DNA of 64,000 bases from NCBI RefSeq assembly GCF_027580225.2, contig NC_073346.2:6784001-6848000 (forward strand), given 5' to 3'. Positions within the stretch are counted from its first letter, which is position 1, and every line of letters starts with the position of its first letter. A program made the position numbers and the translations under genes. Source of the stretch: Misgurnus anguillicaudatus (Eukaryota; Chordata; Actinopteri; Cypriniformes; Cobitidae). The notes beneath the pieces are model-generated. The model did no database searches and had not been told where the DNA came from. It saw nothing but the letters and a program-made list of their open reading frames with translations. This document shows, one piece after another, positions 24,000 to 36,873 of the stretch.

Positions 24000-25540
24000 A
24001 AGACAACAATAACAAATACCGTATTATTTAATTGTGTACTGTGTAAATGTACTCTGTTGCTATTGAGTCATGAATAATGCAGGAGGATATTATTATTATT
24101 GATTAATTTTCCCAACCCCTGTCTTCTGTTACATTCAGAGACATAGCATAGATGTACAATAGAGATGCAATGAAATTCCGGCTGATGGATGTGGCAAAAA
24201 ACATGTCAATCTGATAACACACAGTTTGACATGGAGAAAGAAAGAGTGTCCTTGTGAAATAATCCAGGTGTTATCATAATAAAATTAAACACGTGTACGT
24301 GCACTTCTATACGGTGTGTTGATGGACACAGAAATGTTTTATAATAATTATGCATGCATTTTTGCGCTCACCCGAGCTTATAAAGCGGCTGTTTAACTTC
24401 TTATTTTACCTCTCTGGCGAATGAAAGATTTCGAGCATATTCTCATCTCACATTGTCTGAAGCTCTGACAGTGTCATGATGTTCCTGTTCACTCATGTGA
24501 ACAGAACTACACGAGAGAGAGAAGATTTGGTGGCTGTTTCTCAGAGCGTGGCACAAAATGGAGGCGCTGGTGTGACAGCAGGTAACAGAGTTCGCTCTGA
24601 GCCTTTAATGTAGCTGTGTGACAGATGAAAGTCGCTGACTGCCAATCTGCAGGAATAAAAGCACAAAACATGTTCGTGATACAAGAAAACAAATTTAATG
24701 CACTTACACACTGCCACGTAAATCTGATTCCTGCGTCATCCAATTCTCGATAATTCGTTGAATTGAAGGTCGTTGAGAGGGGAAAATTAAGACGCTTTTG
24801 TGATAGACACGTTATTGCACTTCGGATATCTGTGCCGAATGCCTGCTCTGTTTGGACACTGTGTAATGGATCTGTCTTATTTCACCGGCTCTGGAAGTTT
24901 GAATTCTGACTCAAAAAGAACTTTGATTCGGTCGTATCCTCTCTGTGGTTTTCGCCCCACACCACCTGACCAGGTAACACAGCACACCTGACTGTTGAGA
25001 GTTATTAAAGAGTAACCGCGTCTGGGTGTAGCGCTGTCAGTCGACTCCTTCTCAGGAGATGCCGATAATGAACGGCCATCCTTGAAGCTTTCTATACAAA
25101 CTCAACACTTGTCACCCATGCATTAGAAGACTGACGTTCAGACAGATGGTGGGCTTCAGCTGCTGAGAAACAAATGGAGCGGAGAAGAAAACACATGCAT
25201 GCCATTATGTCTGTGATTATCAGATCTTTTCAACAAAGACAATCGATGCAATTAAAGAATGTCTTAACAGTTTATTTAATTAAATCAAATTTTTTTACTC
25301 TTTCAGATTTGTAGAGGCATCACCATTATTACCTGAAATCTTGAGAGGTGTAGAAGGGGTACAATGTCCACAGAGTTATTTTCTTATTTATGGAATTTGT
25401 CTGTTGGTATCATAGCTGTGCTCCAGTATTTTTGGATAAAGTGTGAAAGGACAGTTATTTTAAAGAGCAACTATGGTCCAATTCACGCTTTTTACATTTC
25501 CTTTGGTGTGTAAGTGTGTAATTAGTACATGTTAACGATA
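24000..25540. other. Non-coding; nothing recognised
   Basis: Short unrelated open frames only. No element ends or RNA gene seen. Confidence 0.4.
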
Positions 25541-25554
25541 TGCAAAAGGTACAA

Positions 25555-25860
25555 ACCCAAAGTAAACAACCCTATATCACGAAATTATGTACCTATATAC
25601 ACGTATGGACCAACGTGACAATGTCACGTTTCGCCGCGTTTGAACGTGAGCATGTCACCCTTTTCCTGTCACGTGTTGGTTACTCAACTTTTTTGTGCAA
25701 CCTGATCTCACAAAGTTCCGTGGCATTCTCACGGATCTCCGCATATTTCCGTGGCCCTGCCAGGGACTTTCTTTTCCGTGGCATTCTCACGGATTGGTTA
25801 CTCAACTGCTTTTTCCTATTTTCAAACCATTGTCGCTTCGGTTTAGGGTTAGACACAGTA
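25555..25860. repeat. Dispersed repeat with internal duplication (TTCCGTGGCATTCTCACGGAT)
   Basis: The motif ttccgtggcattctcacgga occurs twice (about 25717 and 25776), and ggttactcaact also occurs twice (about 25677 and 25795). The left part (cacgaaattatgtacctata) resembles in reverse the repeats at 40446-40537 and 42583-43035. Confidence 0.6.
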
Positions 25861-26091
25861 TGATTTTATGCTTCAGAATGTAGTGAACATTTTTTAGTAA
25901 AGAAAAGTAAATTTTTTCCCAAGACAAACATTCTAATAAAGCATAGATGCTTGGAAAATGTAACTAAATATTTAATCCTCTGAATATAATATGTATAACT
26001 ATATTATCAGTAGTGTATAAAAGACAGTTTCAGACATATAACTGCTAAGTTCGGTTTTACACTGTGCATACGTGAATTGTGTGTTTGCATT

Positions 26092-26810
26092 TCCCAAGAC
26101 TTTTTTAAGATGTCAAATAAATCTTTGGTGTCCCCAGTGCATGTATGTGAAGTTCTAGCTCAAAATACCCCATAGATATTTTATTCTGACATGTTTAAAA
26201 TGCCACTTTGTAGGTGAGAGCAAAAAATTTGTGTTTTTGGGTGTGGCATTTAAAATGCAAATTAGCTGATTTCTGCACTAAATGGCAGTGCTGTGGTTGG
26301 ATAGTGCAGGTTAAGTAAGAAATGATGACGGGTCATTGAATTATAAGAAAATAATGCACACCCAAGGTGCAATGCGGCACGGCGTGAAGCGGAGTGCCGT
26401 TACACCGCGGGTGTGCATTATTTTCAAATAATTCAAAGGACCGGAGTCAATTATTTAACTTATACCACGGTTACCACAAACATTGCTCTGGTGCCTATTT
26501 TCAAGACATTTGACAAGTTAGGTGTGCGGTTATCAGAAATTAATGCATACCCACGGAACATTTCTCAGCCAATCAAAATACAGCATTCAACAGACCCGTG
26601 GTATATGGGGCGGTATTATCCCCTTCTGACATCACAAGGGGAGCCAAATTTTAATGAGCTCTATTTTTCCACACGCTTGCAGAGAATGGTTTACCCAAAC
26701 AAAGTTACTGGGATGTTCTTTTATCACATTTTCTGGGTTGATAGAAGCAATAGGGACCCAATTACAGCACTTAAACATGGAAAAAGTCAGATTTTCATGA
26801 TATGTCCTCT
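26092..26810 (+). mobile_element. TTAA-type MITE (GGGGACAT family), copy 1, with a 291-bp insert
   Basis: Collinear with 52234-52539 and, in reverse, with 36874-37672. It holds agatgtcaaataaatctttg, ttctgacatcacaaggggag, cagagaatggttta and cacttaaacatggaaaaagt, and ends in tatgtcctct|ttaa. The run gcaggttaag…gggcggtattatcccc is interrupted by about 26316-26606. In the other two copies these pieces lie close together. Confidence 0.8.
26316..26606. mobile_element. Insert within the preceding element, with two nested hairpins
   Basis: gaaaataatgcacaccc (26349-26365) pairs with gggtgtgcattattttc (26409-26425), and inside it cggcac pairs with gtgccg. A second pair, tataccacgg (26461-26470) and ccgtggtata (26596-26605), brackets the rest. 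Non-coding: an open frame of 133 codons across it joins insert and host element and is not a gene. Confidence 0.7.
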
Positions 26811-26814
26811 TTAA

Positions 26815-28585
26815 TCTTTAAGCACTGATGTTAACAGGTTACAGCAGTCACACTACACGTGAGAGCATCACAGAAGCAGTGCTGCAATCGTTTCTGCTCT
26901 GAGTCTATGCAGCATCCATGCAAAATATCTATGACTCAAACTACTGATCCACTCATTCGACTGTGATAATGTGATTGGTTACATGTTTGTGATGTAGAAA
27001 ACCAAGATGATTTCAGACCGTAGGAATGAGACGGCCTCTGGAAAACTAAAATTTTATAGAGAAAATACTCAACACCACACTCCTGCAAAACTGTATAAAT
27101 AGTGACGTCTTTAAGATTGTAGCCGAACCATTACGAGAAAAGCTAGATTAACAGGCTTGTTGAAAGAAATAACCACAGTGTTTCATGCACAAGAACCTGT
27201 TAAATCTTTTTTCAGAAAACTCATTTCAAATGAGATTAATTGACAACAGCCGCTTAATTTCTCCTGTTACAGTAAATGAGAAACTAATTCATATGCCTGG
27301 AAGGATTCTGCGAGTAGGCCGAGTATCATGCAGATATGTTGATGGTGGACGACTGGTTGTGAATCAAACTGTGAAAACACTACATAACATCAACATCACA
27401 TCAAGCGTGTCAAACCTTGTCATCAGACACCACAAGAGCCCTACTGACGCTCCAGGAAAAGCGTCTACGAAGAAAGATGAAAAATGAGGGTCGGATGAGT
27501 TATCTCAGAGGCTTCTCGAACACCAGCGTTGGAAAACGATCACAAACATATGCGGAGCACGTCAAATGATCGAGTTCTCAGGAATACGGGTATCTTCACA
27601 AGAATAGGAACATCCCCCAACATCCATTTGAAAAGGGTAATGCACAGTATCAGCTGTGACACGTGTGTCGTTGAGGCAGGTAAGGCGTGAATCTAGAGCA
27701 GGCAGCGCTCAGGAACAAAGAGTGCCGAGAAAAGCGAGCGACGTGCCACTTTGCCTTCCATTCAGCTGGAAAATTGTAGGCATCCAAATGGCTCATAATT
27801 TCAATTGCAAGGCGCACCCTAATCTTCCCTGATTCAAACACAGATTTCTGATGCTTTTGTGCGATTCATTTCATCCCGCTGTATATTTCAACCTGTGCTG
27901 GCACAAAGCAACAAAGAGCCCTGATTGTTGAGCAGAATAGCAGGCTTTGTAAAGGTGTTTTTCTTGCCTTTTTCCTCATTGAATACTTCAATTTACACCA
28001 CAGCCCTTTACACTATACATCAGGGCTATACGGACGCCAGTTTATGAAGCATAACAAGCCCTAGACCAGATTTCTCTTGATCTCTTAAGGAAATGGGCTT
28101 CCCAGCTGTACACCTGTCACGTAACGGTTTGAGATGGGCAGGGCGAAGAGTTGAATCTTCATGGTGAGTGGACATCATCCATCGAATGAAGTGTTTTATA
28201 AAACAGATGCTCGCTCGGTCATGGATGCTGAAAAACACACCATGTGAGGAGTATCCATGATAAAATCACAGCTATTACGGCTGTTACTGTGGAGCACGCA
28301 CAGAGCCGCTTATATTTACCTGAGCATCGTGAAGCCGACATTTACATAGGACAAGAGATGACTCTAAATGTAGTAAATATAGCCTAACAATGCCCTGTCA
28401 CAATATAGTGTGGCTCTGAATTATATTCCTCAACTAAATATCATAGCAGCGTGGTGCATTGGTTGCTTCAATTATATCAGACATTGCAGTTTGACACTGA
28501 TGCAGGTGATGCAGGTTTGAGTCCTTAAAAAACATTTAAAATGAAAACCTGGTCCAATCCGAAGATCTGTGAAAAGGTTATCTGT
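26815..28585. other. Repeat-poor non-coding stretch
   Basis: A 100-codon open frame at 27185-27487 shows no known domain. No repeat termini found. Candidate region for conserved non-coding sequence. Confidence 0.4.
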
Positions 28586-28593
28586 GGTATAAT

Positions 28594-30604
28594 CAGTCCC
28601 GGTGCCACAAGGGGGCAAAAGGGGCATTGCCCCCTCAGATCTGAATTGTGCCCCCTAAGTTTATTTTTGGTATTTAGTGCAAGGTTTAAAAACGAGGCTC
28701 TACAAAAAAAAAGATTCAAACTGTTTTGTGTGTAAACACTAACTGAAATAAACTAAACATATAATGAAAATTCCATTAGGTTTCATTATTTTTCATTTAT
28801 TTTATATGCAACTATGCGTCTCCAACTGGCTAATGAAGTATAGATGAATAATCGCACTAAAAAAAGGAAAAGATAAAAGTTAAGATAATATTTCTGTTGG
28901 CTGGATAACAATTTCTTTTGGGTGCCTGTCATGCTAGGTGCATGAGTCTCAGGTCAGCTATGAATTATGTGATTCTCAAAAAAAAAAAAAAATCGATGTA
29001 AAATGCAAAACTTTTCTAACTTTGATTTATATTAACATTTATTATGTGTAATACAATGATAATCTTTTGTTAATGAGCTACGTTTTTCTCCATAGGTGCT
29101 TGTGTACAGGCAGGTGAACAGCACACAACCTGTAAAATTAAAATTATATGCAAATAAATTCAAATCAAGATGAAAACCATTATTTTCTGTTACAAACTTT
29201 CACATAGCATCTTTAGGTTATAAAAATAATAAAAAATTAAAATCCATAATTTGACTTTCAAAGATTTATTATAAAAACAGGTTTTTTCTATAAATCTATT
29301 GAATTAATATATAAATGTTCAACTTAGTAAAAAAGTTTGTCTGTTAAGGGTTTCTGTAGAAACATGGTGGCACAAAATGACGACTTCCACGTAAGGGGAC
29401 CCTCTCTCATTCTAAGGTAATAAAAACTAGGGGTGTGATGAGATCTGAAATAAACCTTGATGACGTATGCAGCCTGCATATGAGCCCTCCGAAGGATGCA
29501 GCTTTCTGTTTGACCCTTTACAGTGCATGCATTACATTTGTCTTTTACTGCGTTTGCTTTTTTGTTTAGGTTTCCAATAATGTTCGTTTGGGAACTCGTG
29601 TGAAGTCTAAGACGCGTTGTGTTTGTCTGTTGATCAGTGTCAGATGTGAAGTCTCAGCAGATTAAACCCTCACACAGAGTTTACATGATTTAATATCTGC
29701 ATGTTCTTGCTCAAAAAATGACTGTGGCTGTATCATTTCTAGTGTAAAGAAATGGACATATATTAAATATTAATATGGATTTAAACATTGTTTGACTAAA
29801 AATAAGCATTTCTCTCCGTCTAAAGTGAAAGTGAAAGTGAAGACAGCGTCCGCGAGACGAGTCCTCTATCGCCCCCTGCAGGCATTTGTTATAATATGCT
29901 TTTTATTTATAGGCCACAAAATGTTGTTTAATGTAACTTGGTTTTAATACTTTATTTGAACCAATTATTATTGCATCTTCGTTAACATGTAATTTTAAAT
30001 GCTACTGCTCACTTGGGTCTATTTTTATTACCTCAAAATAACAAATTACTTCATTATCAGTTAGCAAAATAATTGTTAGGGCCAGTCCTTGATTAGTTAA
30101 AACATATAAAAATAATGTGATTTCAGTTTCTTATTCATTTATTTTATCATTGAGGGTTTCTTAAAAAGTGTAAAAATATTGTCTCGTGAACATAATCTTG
30201 TGTTTCGTCTCGTCTCGTGGATTAAGTGTCTCGTCACACCCCTAATAAAAACATAACGGTTCATTATTAAAAGGTCTTTATACACCCATGAAAATATAGT
30301 TTTGTATATTATTTAACATTTCTGTCAAGATATCCTTACACACCTCACCTTTAATGAAGAAATTCAATGCAAAAACAAGCAGATTACAGCTCTTCTAAAA
30401 AGATAAGATTTATTAAAATGATGATTATTTTTAGACTTAAATTTTATTAGTTTTGTATGTTTGGTTAGCTGTGCAGTATACTTGTGCAAATATTGTGTTT
30501 TAGAGAATGCTGCATTCAAAAATCTGCCGTTTTTTGTTTTAAAGTTAAGCCCCCTTAAAAATGAAATGTTCCCCCTCAGTCATTTTATTCTGCAGTCGGG
30601 CCTG
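28594..30604. mobile_element. hAT-like element with 8-bp target duplication, split by a younger hAT
   Basis: The target duplication GGTATAAT occurs at 28586-28593 and 30605-30612. The element begins CAGTCCCGGTGCC and ends GTCGGGCCTG, a CAG…CTG pair with imperfect inverted ends. G-rich or C-rich gggggc/ccccct modules sit near both ends. Without the inner element it is about 1.19 kb. No transposase is recognisable. Confidence 0.8.
29428..30244. mobile_element. hAT MITE nested in the 28594-30604 element
   Basis: An exact 8-bp target duplication ATAAAAAC lies at 29420-29427 and 30245-30252. The ends TAGGGGTGTGATGAGA and TCTCGTCACACCCCTA are inverted copies with one mismatch. It is 817 bp and encodes nothing recognisable. 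The duplication and termini fit the hAT superfamily. Confidence 0.92.
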
Positions 30605-30612
30605 GGTATAAT

Positions 30613-32765
30613 ATAGTGCAGCTTTCATTACATATTGTTTGCAAGAGAATTGTCATAACATGTGGCTTTTTATTCACATAATGATTACAGATTTTACCAG
30701 GAGATGTTATCTGCCCAATGCATGAATCTCCATATTCAGATTTGTAAAAAATAAAACAGAAGAGCTTTGAATATTATACGATTTCTAAAATGACTGCATA
30801 AGTAGATCTGCGCTGGTAATTCATGAAATGCATTTTGTTGAGAGTTGGGGTTTGGCTCTCACATTACCGGATTATGATATTTGTGATATTGTTTTGTTAC
30901 TAGGTGAAAAATGTGAGCCCATCTTTCTGCATTTCTCAGCGGTGTCGGTGGCTCGTGTGCGGCTGCACACAGAGCAATTTCAGAGGATAAAAAAGCAGTA
31001 ATAGTGTTCCATCAAAAATCCTACAGCAGGCGACTTCCAGCGGTAATGAACTTGTCAGCCTTGTGCCTGTAGAGTTCGGAGCCTGTTGTGGCTGTTATTA
31101 TTCAATTCAGCGTTGTGTTCAACCTCCATTCCCACCGCCGATTTCTCAAATGCCACACTAGGCCCCTTGTTTCCCCACAATCCCTGTTTTCAGCTCGCTC
31201 CCAGTAGACCCCAGGTATTTTATTGGCCCTTGTTTAAAACAAATAATGTTTGCTGTTTGCCGCACCGCTGTGAATTACCTCAAATGCTAAAGCTCCAGAA
31301 TAAATGGTAGAGGAAAATTAGAGTCGCCGGCTTGCTTGAAAATGATTTACAACGGCAAAAGCTCATTGTTTTCGTTTTGTTTTTCTTTCGCCGTCGTGAG
31401 ATTAACGCTGATATTACGTTATTTCAACCCAAAGGGGCTCAAATATGAGAGGATGGTGTGTGACAATGGAAGTAAAACGAGCGTGTTGTTTGTGATAAGC
31501 TGGATGTGTTTGCAGTCTTTCTCGTGGGCTCGGTGAGCCGTCTGAAGATCACAGGCTGTGATAGGAACAGACGCACTCGTGTTCGCTGTTATCTGACTCT
31601 CCGCTGAACCCTTTATACCAGCGGCGTCCTTCATTACATTCACCACGCCTACAGCAACAATTAACTTCCTTATTATCTCAGAGGGAGATGCACAAACTTT
31701 CCATCACTTTTTCACGGGGAGATAACGTATCTGCTGGTATGGTGCACAGATATTAGTTTGAACTTTTCTGAGCTTAAGCAGCGCAATATGTCCCAAGTGT
31801 TCAGAGAAGAGATCCTGTGGTCGGCAAACGTCCAAGCTTTGCAAGCCTGCTGTGTGTCTTAAGATTACAGACTGAACGATTTGCTTTGCAATGAGCAGGA
31901 CCGCTCGAGCCGAAGCCCTTACGTTCGTATTGTATGGTGTACAGTCATAATAACCTTTAATTCAACTGTAAACCACCAGATAAATAACCTGTACACTGCT
32001 AGAGATGCTTGAGTTTGGGTAAACTGTAGGTAGGTAGTTTACAAACTTTGTGCATTATCAAAAAATTATGATCATATTTATAATGTACTACTTTACATAA
32101 AAGCTATTTTATGCTTTTAACTATTAAGCTTTTTATAAATGTTCTGGAATATTTTAATCAAAGTAAATGGATCACTGAAAGCTCACTGAAACGATCATTA
32201 ATTGTTCTTATTAATATTATTATTGTTGTTGAAGTTATTGTTATTATTGTCAGTCTCTCTCTCTGTTATTTCTCTCTCATGTGTGGAAACAAAGCTTTTG
32301 CGAGTTGGTTTCTAATAAATTTCCAAGCTAACAGATGCGTCTCCTCTAAGTGGCCTAATGGTGTTCCTGGTTGCCGTCCAAAGTGCGTTCAGCGAGGCAT
32401 ACAAAAATAATTTCAACATTTAATGTTGGACTATATTTTACACCAAGGGCAAGGGTCTATTAGTATTACCCTCATAAGATGCTAGCAGCCGGGGGGAGGA
32501 GGGCGTCCCGTGTTATCTTGGTGCGCTCATTTCTCTCTGGTGTGCAGCAGAACTCTTCCCTTGAAGAGTGTTGGGTGCAGATAAGTACGACACTTGTTCA
32601 AATTGACCTCAACAGGTAATGAAACGTGTCTCTGAGGACTCCTGTCAATTGTGTGAATCCCTGTGAAAGTAAATATTAAATCATGTCAAGTTAAATTAAA
32701 ATGCATTAGGCATGCCTAAATGACAAGACTAAGACATTTTTTTGCAAGCCTGAGATCAGTCTTAA
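30613..32765. other. Non-coding; no element recognised
   Basis: Short open frames only. About 30950-31700 is repeat-free and GC-moderate. Confidence 0.4.
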
Positions 32766-33672
32766 AGGGCCATTTCATAGATAGGAACATTAATCTTTAT
32801 TGAAAGTGGGTCATATTTGTAGGCGAAATGTAACATAAATTTAGAATTTTGTGCCTATTTGACTGAGAAAAACTCACTTTAGAGTCAGACGTCCGTTTAT
32901 CCCTGCATCCTGCACACAAACCCGTCCACCACACAATATCTCCACAGACGCCTGGCTCAGGCGCTTGGAGCTTGTGCTCATAAGCCGAAACACGTCTTTG
33001 AAATAAACATGCGCAGTGTCCGGGAACATTCACTGAACAAATGTCCATATGCTGATCTGATGCGGAAATGTTATACAGAAAGCACACAGCGAGAGTACAG
33101 GCACTACTAGTCCGTCCAACAGTTTCTCTACGCAGCAGAGGCCGAGGGTTGTGGCGTCTTCCCCGGGCTCCTCTACCCAGCCGAAGCCCAGGCTCCGGCC
33201 TACTCCACGGGCTTCTGTTCCTCCATCTGCCTGAGCTCTTTGCTGTATTGTGGCTCATGAAGGTGCAATTAACAGGGGATAAGAGCATCACGCTTACGAA
33301 ATCACCCTCTTCCATATCGTATCGATTACCTTCCGCTGTCTTTCCCGGGCTCCTCTACTCAGCCGAAGCCCAGGCTCATGTCTACTGCTCGGGCTTCTGT
33401 TCCTCCATCTATCTCAGCTCTTTGCTGTATTGTGGCTCATAAAGGTGCAATGAACAGCGAATTAAAGCATCACGCTTGCGAAATCACCCTTCTCCATATC
33501 ATATTGATTACCTTCCGGTATTATTGTAACAAGTCTGGCTCACTCCACAACGTCTGTTAGCTTAGCATAAAGATGGCGGCTGTGTTCGTATATTTTCGTA
33601 AGTCCCACCCACTGATCTGTAATATGTCTGTAGCGTGAGTGGGTCCCACCCATTGCCCCCACCTTGAAAAAA
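32766..33672. repeat. Dispersed repeat containing a 182-bp tandem duplication
   Basis: Starts near ttaaagggccatttcatag. Inside, about 33153-33334 and 33335-33515 are two diverged copies of one unit: cccgggctcctctac at 33162 and 33344, then cagccgaagcccaggctc, gggcttctgttcctccatct, tgctgtattgtggctcat and agcatcacgctt. Open frames on both strands over it (up to 172 codons) are repeat-derived. Confidence 0.7.
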
Positions 33673-33676
33673 TGAG

Positions 33677-33874
33677 GAATGAGTGTGTAAGGACAACACA
33701 TTTAATGTTATTTTTGGAACAACACACTTTGTGCTGTTTTAACCCACCTTGTGTTGTCCCTTTTATTTATTTGCACACAAAATCAACATGAAATGACATA
33801 AAATAACACATAATGTGTTAAATAGAATAACACAAAACAATGTGTTAAAAATTAACACATCCTTTCTTAATGTG
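33677..33874. mobile_element. Short palindromic MITE rich in AACACA/TGTGTT
   Basis: The left part (gtgtaaggacaacaca, aacaacacactttgtgctgt) is mirrored by the right part (cacaaaacaatgtgttaaaa, attaacacat). Non-coding. Confidence 0.6.
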
Positions 33875-34040
33875 TAGCATGTAGTGTTAAAATACCTTAA
33901 ATGGATAGAAAAGAATAGAAATTTGACCAGAAGATAAAGTGAAGTCATGAAAATTCTAGATTTTTTAGCGGATGTGCCAAACTGTACGTTTTGAATGCTT
34001 ATATGTTCTGTATGCAATTTTTTCAGCATTTTAGGCTATA

Positions 34041-34633
34041 TACCGTTTTGGAATCCATTTAGCCGATCTCCGGGTCTGGCGCTACCATTTTAGCATAGCT
34101 TAGCATACTACATTGAATCTGATTAAACCATTTAGCATCGCGCTCAAAAATAACCAAACAGTTTCAATATTTTTCCTATTTAAACTTGACGCAGTGGCCC
34201 AATTATATTAGACAGTGCCCGAAAATAGTCCCCTGCTATTAAAAGTTACTAAGAGGACTATTTTCGGGCACTGCGTAATATCACTACGCCTGCTGCAGCC
34301 ATGTTACAGCAGCAAAGTCCTAGATTATTACGCCAGAATGAGAGTATAGTTCCTAGCCATATCTGCCTAGAAAATCTCAACTTTTAATTTTCTGTTGGTT
34401 TTGGTACACAATGTAACTACAGAAGAGTCAGGTTTTAAATAGGAAATATATCGAAACTCTTTGGTTATTTTTTAGGGCAATGCTAATGGTCTAATCAGAT
34501 TCAATGGATTATGCTAAGCTATGCTAAAAGTGGTACGGCCAGACCTGGAGATCAGCTGAATGGATTCCAAAATGGTAAAAATCAAATATTTAACTCTAGG
34601 GGAGCTGGAAAATGTGAATATTTTAAAGAGTGC
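34041..34633. mobile_element. Palindromic MITE, second member of the 49831-50531 family (ends eroded)
   Basis: Shares with 49831-50531 the modules gatctccgggtctggcgcta, ttagcatagcttagcata, tagtcccctgctattaaaag, gctgcagccatgtta, gccatatctgcctagaaaat and aactctaggggagctggaaa, in the same palindromic order. The outer inverted termini with TTAA are missing. Confidence 0.85.
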
Positions 34634-35448
34634 CCAGTATATATGTAGCCTTAATGTACTGTATATACTCAAAGGAAAAAATACTTCATTTTGATTTCAT
34701 GCGGACATTAAGAGAAGTAGAGAAGTAGAAAAGAGCAGAAATTGAGTGTTGATTATGGTTAGAGAAAGCTTAGATATCCATACTCCATTAAAAGAGTTTC
34801 CTAACATCTAAAGGCAATTCAGTGATTTCCCAGCAGTCCTCTTAATGTTGACTCTATCCATCAAGCCCATATGTTTTACTACTGCACTCACTAGCTTTAT
34901 TGATTATATAGTCTCAAAAGTGTCATATGTTGAGTGAACCTGTTTGTGTCCGCAGCAACATGATAAAAGTTATATTTACCAAATTCCAAAAACGAGTTTG
35001 ACATTTAAGGTTGTGAAAATGTTATTTGAGTCGGACAGAAGGTGGACTGAAAGTCATTGACTTATTATTGTATTTGGTTCAGGGGTACGCAAGCGATCAG
35101 AGTCGGGCATGCTTAATTTCCATTTCACCCGCTCCCGTCCTAGAAATTAGCCAGGGGTGTCCCACATGACGTGCACTGCACCCTCCGTCCATTTGTCTGC
35201 ATTAGGTTTGCATGGGAATGGTCTCTTTAGTAATAAGTAGGCCAGTTTTTATATTTAGTCCTGTCCTCTTGCACCTTGAAAGCAGAGTAACCTGTCCTCT
35301 CTGGGTTAATGCTGTCCTGGTCCCCACGCTGTGTGCAGATGGATTTACTTTGGTTTCGGGATATACGCATGAAATACGCAGAAATCTGGTTACCATGCTA
35401 ATACAGATAACTAATATCAATATATAATCATACCGCAGTATGCAGTAG
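34634..35448. other. Non-coding; nothing recognised
   Basis: No exon, RNA or repeat terminus supported. Confidence 0.4.
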
Positions 35449-35690
35449 GGTTGTAACGGTACACAAAAAGCGGTCGATACGTACTGACGTTAATAAGCTG
35501 TGCTGCGTGTGTTGAAATTCTTCTAACCTGACACAGCATCTTACAAACGTTGAGCTCATGCACAAGATGCTACAAAAGACATGACGTGCGTGTTTACATA
35601 GCAAACCAATAGAATAGTAACATGTTACTTTTACCTTTTGTTTTGCAATCGTTTGGTGCACATGTGCATGAACCGTAAGTCCTCTACAAA
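35449..35690. repeat. hAT-related repeat fragment (AGGGTTGTAACGGTACAC end)
   Basis: Begins tagggttgtaacggtacac, a typical fish hAT terminus. Interior words such as gatgctacaaaagacatgac and gtttacatagcaaaccaat recur in diverged form at 37920-38030. No opposite end found. Confidence 0.5.
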
Positions 35691-35867
35691 AATGATTCAA
35701 TGCAAATACGTGTAGCCTATTATTACACTTCTAGTATGCAGTGCTTATGGCAGTTGTAGTGTATTTGCAAACCTGGAAGTATATATGGTCTATCCAGGCC
35801 ATGGTTATGGCATCTGACTGGCTGCTTACTTTATGTCGGTCCAATAATAAAGTCTTATGTATCCCAG

Positions 35868-35998
35868 CACAGTGACGTTGGGTTAGGGGCGGGGATTCTT
35901 ATTGTTTTTATTCTAATAATCGTGTGTTTTCCTTTTGTATGAATTCATACAAATAAGCCAAAGCATAAAATAAGTATGATTTCCCGTGAGATCAGGCT
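35868..35998. repeat. Partial copy of the 47008-47255 palindromic MITE
   Basis: Shares gacgttgggttaggggcggg, attctaataatcgt, tgtatgaattcatacaaata and tttcccgtgagatcaggct with the right half of that element. Confidence 0.65.
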
Positions 35999-36873
35999 GC
36001 AAGTGTAAAAGTAATATGGAGTCCCTGCACTTTCATTAACATGAATAAAGAGAAATAATAGTGCTGGTTAGGACATGACAGCATTGTGTGAAATGAAATG
36101 AGAAGAGATGTCCCAGGATGCATTTCTTTGTGTGTTACAAGCAGCAGCTCATAAAATTTGTGAAATAGGTAAACAATTTCCCTCATCTCCTGGTAAAACT
36201 GGAAATGTTAGTCTGAAAGTCTGTCTAAATATTAATTGCTTCCCTAAGTGTAAAATCAATGGCAATTACACTAGCCTGAGTATTGCTAGTGCTTAGTGCT
36301 TATCTAACCCTGTGATCTCTGATTTGGAGATCCATTTTCATCACGGGAGCGTTTGACCCTCAGGTAATGTCTAGGACTTGAGCTGTTGGTTCAGGACTGG
36401 GGAATTAAAAGACCTCTTCTTGTCGCGTTAATGAAAATGATGCCCCGAAGCAACGGGTGGGACTGTCGCAATAAATCCCTGGACACACACGCACACACAC
36501 AATGTTTAGTTTCTTTTTTCTCTCCATCTCTCTCTCTTTGTCTTTCTCTCTCTCTCTCTTACTTTTCGCTTTTAAAAGCTCTGGGCCTTTTCTGTTCTGT
36601 GAAACTAAATATTGGCTCATGTCTCAAGTGATTTGGTCAATACCCAGCTGGATAAAATGACAAATGTTTGAACTGTAAAAGACTTTGAATGGTTTAGCAG
36701 AGAGGAAGAAGAATTCTGTGAAGAATCTCTGCCCATATAAACTACATATAAAATGCTGTCATTAAACTACACCTACATTTAAAGAAAATATACACTCAAA
36801 CATAAACTCATGTCACTCTAATCCTTTGGATCCGAAAAATAAACCATACAACCATTCGGTATTTACCTCAGGT

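Noticed and set aside
26413..26814. 133-codon frame
   Set aside because: It joins a nested insert to its host MITE; the same MITE occurs in three copies in the window.
32797..33315. 172-codon minus-strand frame and 124-codon plus-strand frame
   Set aside because: Both lie in a dispersed repeat with a tandem duplication.
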